Below, piece by piece: positions 7,940 through 15,218 of a DNA stretch of 20,635 bases. The DNA is from DAOTZU01 sp034433995. GTDB lineage: Bacteria > Chloroflexota > Anaerolineae > UBA1429. The stretch lies in NCBI GenBank assembly GCA_034433995.1, contig DAOTZU010000127.1:1-20635 (forward strand). Direction: 5' to 3'. A model generated the notes under the pieces. The model did no database searches and was not told the origin of the DNA. It worked only from the letters and a program-made list of their open reading frames with translations. Numbering within the stretch: the stretch's first letter is position 1; each line of letters opens with the position of its first letter. A program made the position numbers and the translations under genes.

Positions 7940-8096
7940 TCGGCAGACGAGGGTGTCGCGAGATGCCCCGTCGGTTAGAAACCGACGTCCGGGTATGGTA
8001 AGCCCGCGCCGCGGGCTTGGCAAGCAGAGCCGTCGGATTCCATCCGACGGCGGGCAAGGCGTCTACATGCCTTTTTTCGAGACCCTTCGGCAGACG
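7940..8096. mobile_element. MITE-like element with terminal inverted repeats, three hairpins and 10-bp direct repeats
   Basis: A 137-bp stretch (7950-8086) begins AGGGTGTCG and ends CGAGACCCT, whose reverse complement AGGGTCTCG matches the start at 8 of 9 positions. It is flanked by identical 10-bp direct repeats TCGGCAGACG at 7940-7949 and 8087-8096, as left by transposition. Inside are three perfect stems with 3-nt loops: CGTCGGTT/AACCGACG (7969-7987), AAGCCCGC/GCGGGCTT (8000-8018) and GCCGTCGGAT/ATCCGACGGC (8029-8051). It has no coding capacity, so it would need a transposase supplied elsewhere. Its family cannot be named from sequence alone. An alternative is a structured non-coding RNA. 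Confidence 0.6.
8056..8077 (+). terminator. Terminator-like hairpin inside the MITE-like element
   Basis: AAGGC/GCCTT with an 8-nt loop, followed by a run of six T (8072-8077). No plus-strand gene ends here, so it either insulates the element, ends a small RNA made from it, or is accidental. Confidence 0.35.
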
Positions 8097-8100
8097 TCGT

Positions 8101-8128
8101 TTGACCTCAAGCGCCACAGGCGTACAAT
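8101..8128 (+). promoter_or_regulatory. Promoter of the Nudix/cyclase operon
   Basis: TTGACC (8101-8106), a 16-bp spacer and TACAAT (8123-8128). Transcription would start near 8135, giving a leader of about 27 bases before ATG 8162. It lies just outside the right direct repeat of the MITE-like element. Confidence 0.65.
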
Positions 8129-8161
8129 GGAGCCATCCCAGAGACGCGATGGAAACCCAGC

Positions 8162-8794
8162 ATGCCACGACCGCTGACGCTCGACGACGTTCTTGTCGCT
8201 TTGCAACAACCCTTGCCCGGCCCCAAGGCCCAAAGCCGCATGGCCACCCGGCCTCGCGCCCTGCCGGAGGAATTTGCCCATAGCCAACCTCCCCGCACGG
8301 GGGCGGTGCTTATCTTGTTGTATCCCCACGCGGGGCAGCTGCATCTGCCCCTCACCCGGCGCACCCAGCGGGTGGCCAACCACAAAGGGCAGATCTCCCT
8401 CCCCGGCGGCGGCCAGGAAGAGGGTGATGCTTCCCTGTGGGCCACGGCCCTGCGCGAGGCTGCCGAGGAGATCGGCATCCACCCTGAGGAGGTGCGCTAT
8501 CTCGGCGCCCTGACGCCCCTGTACATCCCGCCCAGCAATTTCGATATTCACCCCTTTGTCGGTTACACCCCTGCGCGGCCCCGGTTCTCCCTGGCCCAGG
8601 AGGAGGTGGCCGAGTTGATCGAGCTGCCGCTGGAGGTGTTGCTCGATCCCCAATCCAAGGCGGAGGAGACCTGGGTTTGGCGCGACCGCCCCATGCAGGT
8701 GCCCTTTTACCGTTACCAAGGCCATGTGATCTGGGGGGCAACGGCCATGGTCCTGAGCGAGCTGGAGGCCTTGCTGCAAAGTAGCCGCCCATGA
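8162..8794 (+). CDS. Nudix hydrolase, CoA-pyrophosphatase (NudL)-like
   Basis: A 210-aa Nudix protein that probably cleaves CoA or related nucleoside diphosphate derivatives to 4'-phosphopantetheine and adenosine 3',5'-bisphosphate. The CoA-pyrophosphatase signature (the UPF0035 motif preceding the Nudix box) is visible as LPLTRRTQRVANHKGQISLPGG (start about 62), followed directly by the Nudix box with REAAEEIGI at 98-106. As in NudL-type proteins, the first acidic Nudix position is Asp within EEGDAS rather than Glu. Metal ligands would be Glu99, Glu102 and Glu103. ATG 8162 has no strong Shine-Dalgarno but sits at a sensible distance from the promoter. The stop is 18 bases before the GTG of the cyclase gene, so the two are probably co-transcribed. 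Confidence 0.88.
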   Translation: MPRPLTLDDVLVALQQPLPGPKAQSRMATRPRALPEEFAHSQPPRTGAVLILLYPHAGQLHLPLTRRTQRVANHKGQISLPGGGQEEGDASLWATALREAAEEIGIHPEEVRYLGALTPLYIPPSNFDIHPFVGYTPARPRFSLAQEEVAELIELPLEVLLDPQSKAEETWVWRDRPMQVPFYRYQGHVIWGATAMVLSELEALLQSSRP

Positions 8795-8812
8795 GTGCAA
8801 GGGGGACACACC

Positions 8813-9442
8813 GTGCGGGTTTATGACCTCTCTTGGCCGTTGCAGGAGGGGATGCCCGTCTGGCCGGGCGATCCCCCTTACCGCGTGGAACGCTGGGCGA
8901 CGCTCCAGGAGGGCGGGGCGAACATCTCCCGGCTGGAATTGGGCAGCCACACCGGCACCCATGTAGACGCCCCCGCCCACCTTTTGCCCCAGGGCTCCAC
9001 GGTGGATACTCTCCCTTGGGAGGCGCTCTTGGGGCCGGCCTGGGTTATCGCCGTGACCCAAGGGGGGCCCATCAGAGCGATGGATCTGGAGGCGCTGGCA
9101 TGGCCCGCCGAGTGCCGCCGCGTGCTGCTCAAGACGCGGAACGCGGCCCAGGCTTCGGCTCGCGGTGTTTTGTGTACGGATTATATCGCCCTGGCCGCCG
9201 ATGCCGCCGCCTGGCTGGTGGCCCGGGGCGTGCTGTTGGTGGGGCTGGATGCCCCCTCCGTGGATCCTTGGGAGGAGGGCGCCGGCCCGGCGCACCGCAT
9301 CCTGCTGGAGGCGGGCGTGGTGATCGTCGAGGGGCTGGACCTCGGCCAGGTTCTTCCGGGGAGCTACGAGCTGATCTGTCTACCCCTGCGCATCCTGGGG
9401 GGCGATGGCGCGCCGGCGCGGGCTATCCTCATCGCTCCCTAG
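8813..9442 (+). CDS. Cyclase-family metalloenzyme (kynurenine formamidase / arylformamidase fold)
   Basis: A 209-aa protein of the cyclase family, whose members hydrolyse N-formylkynurenine or cyclise related substrates with bound metal. The family motif HxGTHxDxPxH is complete as HTGTHVDAPAH at 46-56, giving His46, His50, Asp52 and His56 as metal ligands. The N-terminus MRVYDLSWPLQEGMPVWPGD is typical, and LVGLDAPSVDPW near 145 is the second conserved block. The start is the GTG at 8813, with AAGGGGG seven bases upstream; the in-frame GTG at 8795 lies upstream of that site and is rejected. No other kynurenine-pathway gene is nearby, so kynB is not assigned. It ends before a strong bidirectional terminator. 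Confidence 0.86.
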   Translation: MRVYDLSWPLQEGMPVWPGDPPYRVERWATLQEGGANISRLELGSHTGTHVDAPAHLLPQGSTVDTLPWEALLGPAWVIAVTQGGPIRAMDLEALAWPAECRRVLLKTRNAAQASARGVLCTDYIALAADAAAWLVARGVLLVGLDAPSVDPWEEGAGPAHRILLEAGVVIVEGLDLGQVLPGSYELICLPLRILGGDGAPARAILIAP

Positions 9443-9476
9443 AAGCCAGCCGATGCAACCCGATGGCTGAAAAGAG

Positions 9477-9503
9477 AAAGGGGACGGCCAAGCCGTCCCC
9501 TTT
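9477..9503. terminator. Bidirectional Rho-independent terminator
   Basis: A perfect 12-bp stem, AAAGGGGACGGC / GCCGTCCCCTTT, with a CAA loop, between the convergent cyclase and DUF4349 genes. On the minus strand the stem is followed by CTCTTTTC, and on the plus strand by TTTGTCCCTT, so it can end both transcripts. Confidence 0.85.
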
Positions 9504-9522
9504 GTCCCTTGGGAAGCCGAGG

Positions 9523-10431
9523 CTACTGCTTGGCCTCCGGACCGCTTTTGCGGGCCTTGCGGCGCAGCAGGCGCACCAAGAGCCAGAGCACCGCCAAAGG
9601 GATCAGAAAGATGGGGGAGAGAATCACCACATAGATCAGCAGGTCGGCCAGAAACCGCAAGGCGCTGACCAGGCCACGGGCGGCGTTGCTCGCCGTCACC
9701 AACGGGTTCCACAAGGTCCTGCCCGTCACCGGCTGGGGCGCGGCCTTGGGGCGGATCTCCATTTGGACCGTGGCCAAGGCCGTCATGCGCTCCAGGTATT
9801 GCTGCCGCCCCTTCAGCGATTCGATCTGGGCGCGGATCTGGGTGAGCTCGCGATAGATGGCCAGGATCTCCTCCGCCTTGCCCCGGTTCTCCCGCACCTC
9901 GGTCATCAAGGCCAGGAGCTCTTTCTCGGTGGCCTCCAAGTTGCGCAGCCGCGCCTGCAAATCCACATACTCTTCGGTAACATCTTGCGCCGAGCTGGTC
10001 TCGCTATCCACGCGGAGGGCCATCTTGCGGATCAGCCCCAGCGCCTCATCGAGGGACGCCGAGGGCACCCGCACGGTGACCTTGGCGTAGGGCTGGTCGT
10101 TGACGAACCACTTGTTCAGCTCGGCAATGTAACCGTTGTACCCCCGGAGCAGGCCCTGCAATTCTTCCAGGGTCTTTTCCGTGTCTTCCACCGTCATGGT
10201 GAGGTTGACGGTGCGGATGATCAGTTGTTCGGTGGCGCTGCCCAGGTCGCTCCGGGCGCCGGTGTCGGTGGCGGCGCCGGCCACCGGTGCCACCCTGGGC
10301 GCCTCGGCAGCCCGTTGGCCGCTGGAGGCTTCCGTGGTGATGGTTTGGGATTTGGGCGTCTTGGCCGAGCAGCCGACAACCAAGACCAGGAGTAACAACG
10401 CAAGTGCGATGACCCAACGCGGTAGTTTCAT
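9523..10431 (-). CDS. DUF4349 lipoprotein with C-terminal membrane segment
   Basis: A 302-aa exported lipoprotein. The signal peptide MKLPRWVIALALLLLVLVVG ends in the lipobox VVGC, with Cys21 as the lipidation site. The DUF4349 domain (about 65-235) begins IIRTVNLTMTVEDTEKTLEEL and includes ELNKWFVNDQPYAKVTVRVP. A coiled-coil helix follows, about 130-190, with LQARLRNLEATEKELLALM as its clearest part. Near the C-terminus are a hydrophobic span (FLADLLIYVVILSPIFLIPLAVLWLL) and a basic tail, so the protein has two membrane attachments. Start ATG 10431 is preceded by GGAGGAAAG. The molecular function of DUF4349 is not established; homologues are often described as putative lipoproteins. It follows the phosphoesterase gene after about 70 bp on the same strand. 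Confidence 0.88.
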   Translation of the reverse strand: MKLPRWVIALALLLLVLVVGCSAKTPKSQTITTEASSGQRAAEAPRVAPVAGAATDTGARSDLGSATEQLIIRTVNLTMTVEDTEKTLEELQGLLRGYNGYIAELNKWFVNDQPYAKVTVRVPSASLDEALGLIRKMALRVDSETSSAQDVTEEYVDLQARLRNLEATEKELLALMTEVRENRGKAEEILAIYRELTQIRAQIESLKGRQQYLERMTALATVQMEIRPKAAPQPVTGRTLWNPLVTASNAARGLVSALRFLADLLIYVVILSPIFLIPLAVLWLLVRLLRRKARKSGPEAKQ

Positions 10432-10499
10432 CTTTCCTCCTGAGTGCGCTAAACTTGTGTACAAGACGCCCGCACCTCGCCCTGGGTTCCCCAAAACAT

Positions 10500-11225
10500 C
10501 TACCAGCCGAGCTCCAAGCGGACGATGTTACGGCGGGGCAGGTTCGCCGCGCGCATCTTGGCCTGGGTGGCGGCGATATCATAGGGGACCCGGCGGTGCA
10601 CGATGGTCTTGGCCTCGGTATCCAAGAGCATGTAGGCGGCGCGAGGATCGCCATCCCGCGGCTGGCCTACGCTGCCCGGATTGATGATGTAACGGGCCTC
10701 ATCCAATGGGACCGGCTGTCCCTCCTCCGGCGGAAGCACCTGGCAGGAATCGCCGGGCACATCGCGAAAGATGATGGGGATGTGGGTGTGGCCGACCAGG
10801 CAGATCTGGGTCTCAAAGGCCGCAAAGCTCAGTTTGGCGCTGGTGGGGTAGATCAGATATTCCCAGATGGGATAGCGCGGGCTGCCGTGGGCCAAGCTAA
10901 TCCCTGCTTCCACCCGCACTTCGGGCAGAGCTTCCAGATACTCGCGTGAGGCCGGCGTGAGCTGCTCCCGGGTCCACAGGTTGGCCAGACGGGCGTCGGT
11001 GTTGAAATCGTTGAGGTCGAGCTTGCCCAGCACGCCCCAATCGTGGTTGCCGGCGATGGCGATGTGGGGGCGTTCCTGCAAGCGGGCGATGCAGGCGTTC
11101 GGGTCCGGACCGTAACCGACAATGTCTCCCAAGGACCAGATGCAGGCGTAATCGCCCGCATCGGCCAGCACAGCATCCAGGGCAGAGAGGTTGGCATGAA
11201 CGTCTGAGATGACCAGTACGCGCAT
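10500..11225 (-). CDS. Calcineurin-type metallophosphoesterase (YfcE/MJ0936-like)
   Basis: A 241-aa dinuclear-metal phosphoesterase. All five signature blocks are visible: DVH (Asp8, His10), GD in SLGDIVGYG (Asp34), GNHD (59-62), the histidine in SLAHGSP (His113) and GHTH (145-148). The GDIVGYGPDPNACI stretch is typical of the YfcE/MJ0936 subgroup, which hydrolyses phosphodiesters or phosphoproteins in vitro. There is no signal peptide. ATG 11225 begins MRVLVISDVHANL; the Shine-Dalgarno is weak and distant. The gene has its own extended -10 promoter and is preceded by a palindromic terminator. The substrate is unknown. Confidence 0.9.
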   Translation of the reverse strand: MRVLVISDVHANLSALDAVLADAGDYACIWSLGDIVGYGPDPNACIARLQERPHIAIAGNHDWGVLGKLDLNDFNTDARLANLWTREQLTPASREYLEALPEVRVEAGISLAHGSPRYPIWEYLIYPTSAKLSFAAFETQICLVGHTHIPIIFRDVPGDSCQVLPPEEGQPVPLDEARYIINPGSVGQPRDGDPRAAYMLLDTEAKTIVHRRVPYDIAATQAKMRAANLPRRNIVRLELGW

Positions 11226-11257
11226 AGGCCAGGCTCGCTCCTGTGGGAATTATCTTT

Positions 11258-11286
11258 AGTGTAGCACAAGGAGCGGCCCGCGCCAA
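11258..11286 (-). promoter_or_regulatory. Promoter of the metallophosphoesterase gene
   Basis: The minus strand has TTGGCG (11286-11281), a 17-bp spacer ending in TGC, and TACACT (11263-11258), an extended -10. Transcription would start about 25 bases before ATG 11225. Confidence 0.6.
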
Positions 11287-11291
11287 GTGCG

Positions 11292-11343
11292 AAAAATACA
11301 GACAGACCTGACAGGTCTGGGAAGACCTGTCAGGTCTGTATTT
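11292..11343 (-). terminator. Long palindrome acting as terminator after the C1 peptidase gene
   Basis: Two arms related to AAATACAGACCTGACAGGTC face each other around a GGGA loop. The plus-strand left arm carries an extra ACAG, which would bulge from the stem. On the minus strand the stem is followed by TATTTTTC, so it fits a Rho-independent terminator for the peptidase gene that ends 15 bases before it. The arms themselves contain the self-complementary ACCTGACAGGT-like core, which makes it look like a dispersed palindromic repeat reused as a terminator. Confidence 0.7.
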
Positions 11344-11357
11344 GCTATACGCCGGGA

Positions 11358-12632
11358 TCACTGGGCGAACGGCGCCGCGGGCGCGCTGCGTTTGTTCACC
11401 GAGCTATGCGGTGCCGGAAGGGAGATGGCGAGGTTCAATGGCTGGCTGATGCTCTGGCCCGAGTTGGTGTTGGGGCGATAGTGGAAGATGAACAACGTGT
11501 GCCACGGCGAGCTGTTCCCCGCCGCATCCACGGCGCGGACCCGCAGGTAATACACGCCCGCCTCTTGCACCGGGCCGGGGGCGAAGGACGGATCCTTGAC
11601 CTGCAACGTGCCCGTGCCGGCGGCGTCGGTCCCCCAATACACTTGGTAGGTGGCCGTGGGATCGCGGCTGGGCTCCCAGACGAACTCGGGGGCGTTGATG
11701 GCGCCTTGGGGCACGTTGCTCTGCACGCCGTGGAGCTCACGGGCCTGCTGGGGCATGTCGGGCGGCGTGGTGTCTTTATCCACCAAGACCCAGCCCTCCC
11801 AAGCATATTTTTGGACAAAGGCGTAGGTCAGATAGCCAAATCCTTGCTCGCCCCAGCCGGTACCCCAAGAGTTGACGAACTTGAAGCGCTGGGTGGTGTC
11901 GTCATAGCCCACCACCGTCACGGCGTGCCCGCCGTAATAGATGGAATTGGCCGCCGGCACGTCCACCACCGGCTTGGTCGGGGTCACCCGCATGAACTCG
12001 GAATAGACGGGTATGGCCAGGACAAAGAGATCGCCGCTGGCCAGACGTTGCTTCAGCAAGGTGAGGTTGGCCTTCCCTTTGCCGTTGAACAGGTTCAGGT
12101 ACGTTTGGGCACGATAGTTCAATGCCTCCTGCCGGGCCTGGTCCGAAGGCTGGGTGCAGGCATCGTTGGGGTCATAGGGCATCTGGGCCAGGGTGGCCAC
12201 GCCCTGCTCCACGGCGATCTTGAGGCCGCGCACTAGGCTCATCCCCGTATCCTGGCGGCACGAGGTGGTGGGCCGCTGATTGTAGATAAAAGCCGGGCTC
12301 AAGATCTCGTCGGGATTGGAGGGGACGCGATGATTCTCCACCCCCTCCTGATAAGAGCGATAGTAGTAGGCGACGGCCCAGCCCACGCAGCTCGCCTGGC
12401 GCCCCTGGGCGCTCACAGGGGGCAAGCCCGCGCTGAGATCCACCTTCTTGGGGAGGGTTGTCGCATCGAGGCTGACCTGGAGGGTGGGGTAATCCCCTTC
12501 CGGCGAGGGGATAAGGCCCAAAGCATATTCCACCACCGGATCTTGGGCCACCGCGGCGCTTTGGGGCATCCACAGGCCCAGTAACAGCACGGCCAGCAGA
12601 ATAACCAACCAACTACGCCACTTGAGCGACAT
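11358..12632 (-). CDS. Secreted papain-like (C1 family) cysteine peptidase with Fn3-like C-terminal domain
   Basis: A 424-aa exported protease. Residues 1-30 are a signal peptide ending near QSAAVAQ. The catalytic domain (about 62-285) starts VDLSAGLPPVSAQGRQASCVG, where Gln76 and Cys82 keep the exact spacing of papain's oxyanion Gln and nucleophile. The catalytic His is His236 in YYGGHAVTVVGYDD, and the Asn is Asn254 in FVNSWGTGWGEQGFGYL. The region between signal and catalytic core is only about 30 residues, so no full inhibitory propeptide is present. Residues about 300-385 (PEFVWEPSRDPTATYQVYW ... YYLRVRAVDAAGNSSPW) form an Fn3-like beta domain, likely for binding. ATG 12632 follows GAGGTG. 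The upstream 12633-12798 stretch shows no convincing minus promoter. Confidence 0.9.
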   Translation of the reverse strand: MSLKWRSWLVILLAVLLLGLWMPQSAAVAQDPVVEYALGLIPSPEGDYPTLQVSLDATTLPKKVDLSAGLPPVSAQGRQASCVGWAVAYYYRSYQEGVENHRVPSNPDEILSPAFIYNQRPTTSCRQDTGMSLVRGLKIAVEQGVATLAQMPYDPNDACTQPSDQARQEALNYRAQTYLNLFNGKGKANLTLLKQRLASGDLFVLAIPVYSEFMRVTPTKPVVDVPAANSIYYGGHAVTVVGYDDTTQRFKFVNSWGTGWGEQGFGYLTYAFVQKYAWEGWVLVDKDTTPPDMPQQARELHGVQSNVPQGAINAPEFVWEPSRDPTATYQVYWGTDAAGTGTLQVKDPSFAPGPVQEAGVYYLRVRAVDAAGNSSPWHTLFIFHYRPNTNSGQSISQPLNLAISLPAPHSSVNKRSAPAAPFAQ

Positions 12633-12798
12633 CTCTGCACCTCACTATGGACAGAATAGAACTATCGTTTAGCTCACTTACAGCTTAGCACCTCTCAGGG
12701 GTCGATACGTCAAGAAGGCGTGAACCAGCACTAAACTACCTGTAAAGGGAACATAAAGAGTACATAAAATAGATTCGGGGCGGGCAGCAGACTGGCGC

Positions 12799-12828
12799 TT
12801 GACCGCGGCCTCGAGCGCGTTATATAAT
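12799..12828 (+). promoter_or_regulatory. Promoter of the first DUF3048 lipoprotein gene
   Basis: TTGACC (12799-12804), an 18-bp spacer and a perfect TATAAT (12823-12828). Transcription would start near 12835, leaving a 26-base leader that contains the GGAGGTG ribosome-binding site. Confidence 0.75.
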
Positions 12829-12860
12829 CGTTGCCATCATCCGCCCCGCGGAGGTGTTCC

Positions 12861-14249
12861 ATGACGCGAGATCACCCCTGCCGTGCCCTCTGGCCAGCCT
12901 TGTTGGCTTTGGTGCTGCTGCTTACGGCCAACGGTTGCCAGGCTCCCGCCGCCACCCCAACGCCCGTCCCTTCCTCGCCGCCGTCCACCCTTTCTGCCCA
13001 CCCGCCTACGCCGACCTTGGCGCCCACCATCACCCCGGCGGCCACGGCCACGGCGGCGCCGCCCACGCCTACCTGGATGGCCACCGCCCAGCCCACGGCC
13101 ACGGCGAGCGCCACCGGCACGGCAGCGCCCAGCCGTGTGCCCTCGGCCACGGCCAAGACTTCGCCCACACCGCGCCCCACCGGTTCGCCGCGGCCCACCC
13201 AAGGGCCACCCACGCCCACCAAAACCTCCGCGCCCAGCGGAGCGGCCGGCGCTCCGGGAGCCAAACCCAAAGGCTCGCCGTTGACCTACCAGCCCGTCTT
13301 CCCGGCCGTCTCGCCGGCCGGGGCGCCGCCGGCGCTGGACGCCCAAACCAACCCTCTGACGGGGAACCGCGTCGCCGATGCTGGCAAGCTCCAGCGCCGG
13401 CCCCTTTTGGTGCGCTACGGGAACGACGCGGCCGCCCGGCCCCACGCCGGCATCTCTCAGGCCGAGTTCGTCTTTGAGGATCTGATGGATGCCTGGTGGA
13501 TCACCCGGCTGACGGCGATCTTTTTGGAGCAGGAGCCACGACAGGCGGGGCCCATCCGCAGCGCCCGCCCGGTGAATATCGAGCTGTTGCAGGCTACCAA
13601 GGGGGTGTTGGTCTATTCGGGGGCCAGCATTGGGGTGACCCAACTTCTCGTCCAAGGCCATTTCGACCTGGTGGATGAGAACAACGCCGGCAAAGCCTTC
13701 TTCCGCAGCAGCCAAAAGCCCTCACCCCATAATCTGTATGCCAACCTGGCCACCGTCCGGGAGCAAATTCGGGCCCGGGGGTTGGAGCGGCCGGTGGATC
13801 TGCGCGGTCTGAGCTTTGCGCCGGAGGCTCCGGCGGGCCAGCCGGCCACCCGTCTCGCCATTCCCTACCCTGCCACTAGCTCGGTGGTGTGGACCTTTGA
13901 TGGCCAGGCGGGGGTCTATCGCCGCTGGGTGCAGGGCGCCGCCTACACCGATGCCTTGACGGGCGCGCAAGTGGGCTGTGAGAACGTCATCGTGCTCTAT
14001 GCCCAGCATTGGGAGAGCAACATCGTGGAGGATAGCCGCGGCGCCACGGCCATCGGCATCGCCCTACAGGGCGGGGAAAGGGTGCATATCCTGCGGGATG
14101 GCCGAGTGATCGAGGGGTATTGGTGGCGGGGCGGGGCCGACCAGTTCTTCCAATTCATTGCCCCCAACGGCCAGCACATCCCCCTCAAGCCGGGACGCAC
14201 CTGGGTGGAGATCGTGCCCCTCAGTTACAAGCCCAGCATCACATCTTGA
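12861..14249 (+). CDS. DUF3048 (YerB-like) lipoprotein with Pro/Thr-rich linker
   Basis: A 462-aa surface lipoprotein. ATG 12861 has GGAGGTG five bases upstream. The signal peptide ends in LLTANGC (Cys26). Residues about 28-145 are a low-complexity Pro/Thr/Ala linker that would span the cell wall or keep the domain away from the membrane. The DUF3048 N-terminal domain begins NPLTGNRVADAGKLQRRPL and includes RPHAGISQAEFVFEDLMDAW and GPIRSARPVNIELL. The C-terminal DUF3048 part contains NVIVLYAQHWESNIVEDSRG and LKPGRTWVEIVPLS. The family includes YerB of Bacillus; its biochemical role is not known. A paralogue with the same architecture lies at 16017-17159. The coding strand of the linker is extremely C-rich, which creates long false frames. 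Confidence 0.9.
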   Translation: MTRDHPCRALWPALLALVLLLTANGCQAPAATPTPVPSSPPSTLSAHPPTPTLAPTITPAATATAAPPTPTWMATAQPTATASATGTAAPSRVPSATAKTSPTPRPTGSPRPTQGPPTPTKTSAPSGAAGAPGAKPKGSPLTYQPVFPAVSPAGAPPALDAQTNPLTGNRVADAGKLQRRPLLVRYGNDAAARPHAGISQAEFVFEDLMDAWWITRLTAIFLEQEPRQAGPIRSARPVNIELLQATKGVLVYSGASIGVTQLLVQGHFDLVDENNAGKAFFRSSQKPSPHNLYANLATVREQIRARGLERPVDLRGLSFAPEAPAGQPATRLAIPYPATSSVVWTFDGQAGVYRRWVQGAAYTDALTGAQVGCENVIVLYAQHWESNIVEDSRGATAIGIALQGGERVHILRDGRVIEGYWWRGGADQFFQFIAPNGQHIPLKPGRTWVEIVPLSYKPSITS

Positions 14250-14288
14250 TTCCCTTGGAGGAGGAGATCGCGGGGAGCAACAGGTGGC

Positions 14289-15101
14289 TTAGCTGTGGGG
14301 GAGGAGGAACAAGAGGACCAGACCCGCAACCAGCACGAGGGCGAACTCCAGAGCTACGCGGCGGGTCAGCCGTCCCCACAGATGTTGTTGGGCCAGCCCC
14401 GTTGCGGCAAAGAAGATGAGGAGGAGCAGCGCGCCGCCCGCCCTGGGATCGAGCCCGGCATAGTTCAACGCCCAGGCCCATTCGCCCATGAGGAGGCCGG
14501 TTACGCCGGCATAGAGCCAGGTGCGCCACGGCGTTGGTTCGTGGCTGCGGAGGAGCTCCAAAGCGAGCATGGCGCTGGCCACCGCCACCCCCGTGGCCGA
14601 GATGGCGCTGCGCAGGCGCGAACCATAGAGAAAGACAAAGAGCACCAGCGCGGCGCCGTAGGTGATGCCGTTCAAGATGAGCCGCGACGGGCGGTGGCGG
14701 GGATTCTGGGGATCCACGCTATAGTATTGAGAGACGATCACCAACGCCAAAAGGAACCCCGCCAAACCGATCAAGGCCACCCGATAGGCCCACCATACGA
14801 GGCCGCGGAGGAGGAGCAAACTGGTCACCGTCAGGAGCACAGGCAGGACCCAAAAGGTCACGGTGTAAACCAGAGACCACCGCCGCACCGCGGGATGGGT
14901 GCGCAGGATGGCATCCACGCCGGCGCAGACCAGCGCGGCCATGAGCAGGGCAAATTGGCCTGTCCCGGAAAAGACAAGGGTGAGGTCGGACCCCAAAAAG
15001 ACCAGGCGCACCTCGCGCGAGGGCAAAGGCACCACCAAGGTGAGCACCAGGCCCAACATCACCAGACTGACGGTGATCCCCAACCGATCCATTCTCAGCA
15101 T
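14289..15101 (-). CDS. Polytopic membrane protein of unknown function
   Basis: A 270-aa integral membrane protein with about eight hydrophobic segments, beginning MLRMDRLGITVSLVMLGLVL and ending LEFALVLVAGLVLLFLLPHS. ATG 15101 has AGGTGG four bases upstream and a strong promoter about 38 bases further up, so the longer frame to 15191 is not used. Visible stretches include PVLLTVTSLLLLRGLVWW and GITYGAALVLFVFLYGSRLR; no catalytic or transport motif is recognised. It may belong to one of the DUF membrane families common in Chloroflexota (DUF5656 comes to mind), but I cannot confirm this. It is divergent from the HTH-REC regulator, and its 3' end converges on the first DUF3048 gene with a 39-bp gap that holds no terminator. 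Confidence 0.8.
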   Translation of the reverse strand: MLRMDRLGITVSLVMLGLVLTLVVPLPSREVRLVFLGSDLTLVFSGTGQFALLMAALVCAGVDAILRTHPAVRRWSLVYTVTFWVLPVLLTVTSLLLLRGLVWWAYRVALIGLAGFLLALVIVSQYYSVDPQNPRHRPSRLILNGITYGAALVLFVFLYGSRLRSAISATGVAVASAMLALELLRSHEPTPWRTWLYAGVTGLLMGEWAWALNYAGLDPRAGGALLLLIFFAATGLAQQHLWGRLTRRVALEFALVLVAGLVLLFLLPHS

Positions 15102-15138
15102 CTTGCCACCTGACTGTTTGGGCAGCGGAGCTGGCTGG

Positions 15139-15167
15139 ATTCTACGGGGGTGCACCTGCCCTGTCAA
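15139..15167 (-). promoter_or_regulatory. Promoter of the polytopic membrane protein gene
   Basis: The minus strand has a perfect TTGACA (15167-15162), a 17-bp spacer and TAGAAT (15144-15139), one mismatch from consensus. It is back to back with the regulator's promoter; the two -35 boxes are about 16 bases apart. Confidence 0.8.
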
Positions 15168-15183
15168 ACCGAGGCCTTGCGGT

Positions 15184-15212
15184 TTGCCCAACTTTGCCTA
15201 AAATGCTATACT
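15184..15212 (+). promoter_or_regulatory. Promoter of the HTH-REC regulator gene
   Basis: TTGCCC (15184-15189), a 17-bp spacer ending TGC, and TATACT (15207-15212), giving an extended -10. The predicted start near 15219 leaves an untranslated leader of about 190 bases before ATG 15410. Confidence 0.6.
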
Positions 15213-15218
15213 AAAGTT

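Noticed and set aside
8063..9295. A 410-aa minus-strand open frame
   Set aside because: It is antisense to the Nudix and cyclase genes, both of which carry complete family motifs, and its composition is unnatural.
8833..10395. A 520-aa plus-strand open frame
   Set aside because: It overlaps the cyclase in another frame, runs through the bidirectional terminator and then lies antisense to the DUF4349 gene.
12633..12798. TTGACG-like -35 for the C1 peptidase on the minus strand
   Set aside because: At 16-18 bases the only -10 candidate is TGCTAA, too poor to call.
12837..13715. Gly/Arg-rich minus-strand frames over the DUF3048 linker
   Set aside because: They are the complement of Pro/Thr/Ala codons in the low-complexity linker.
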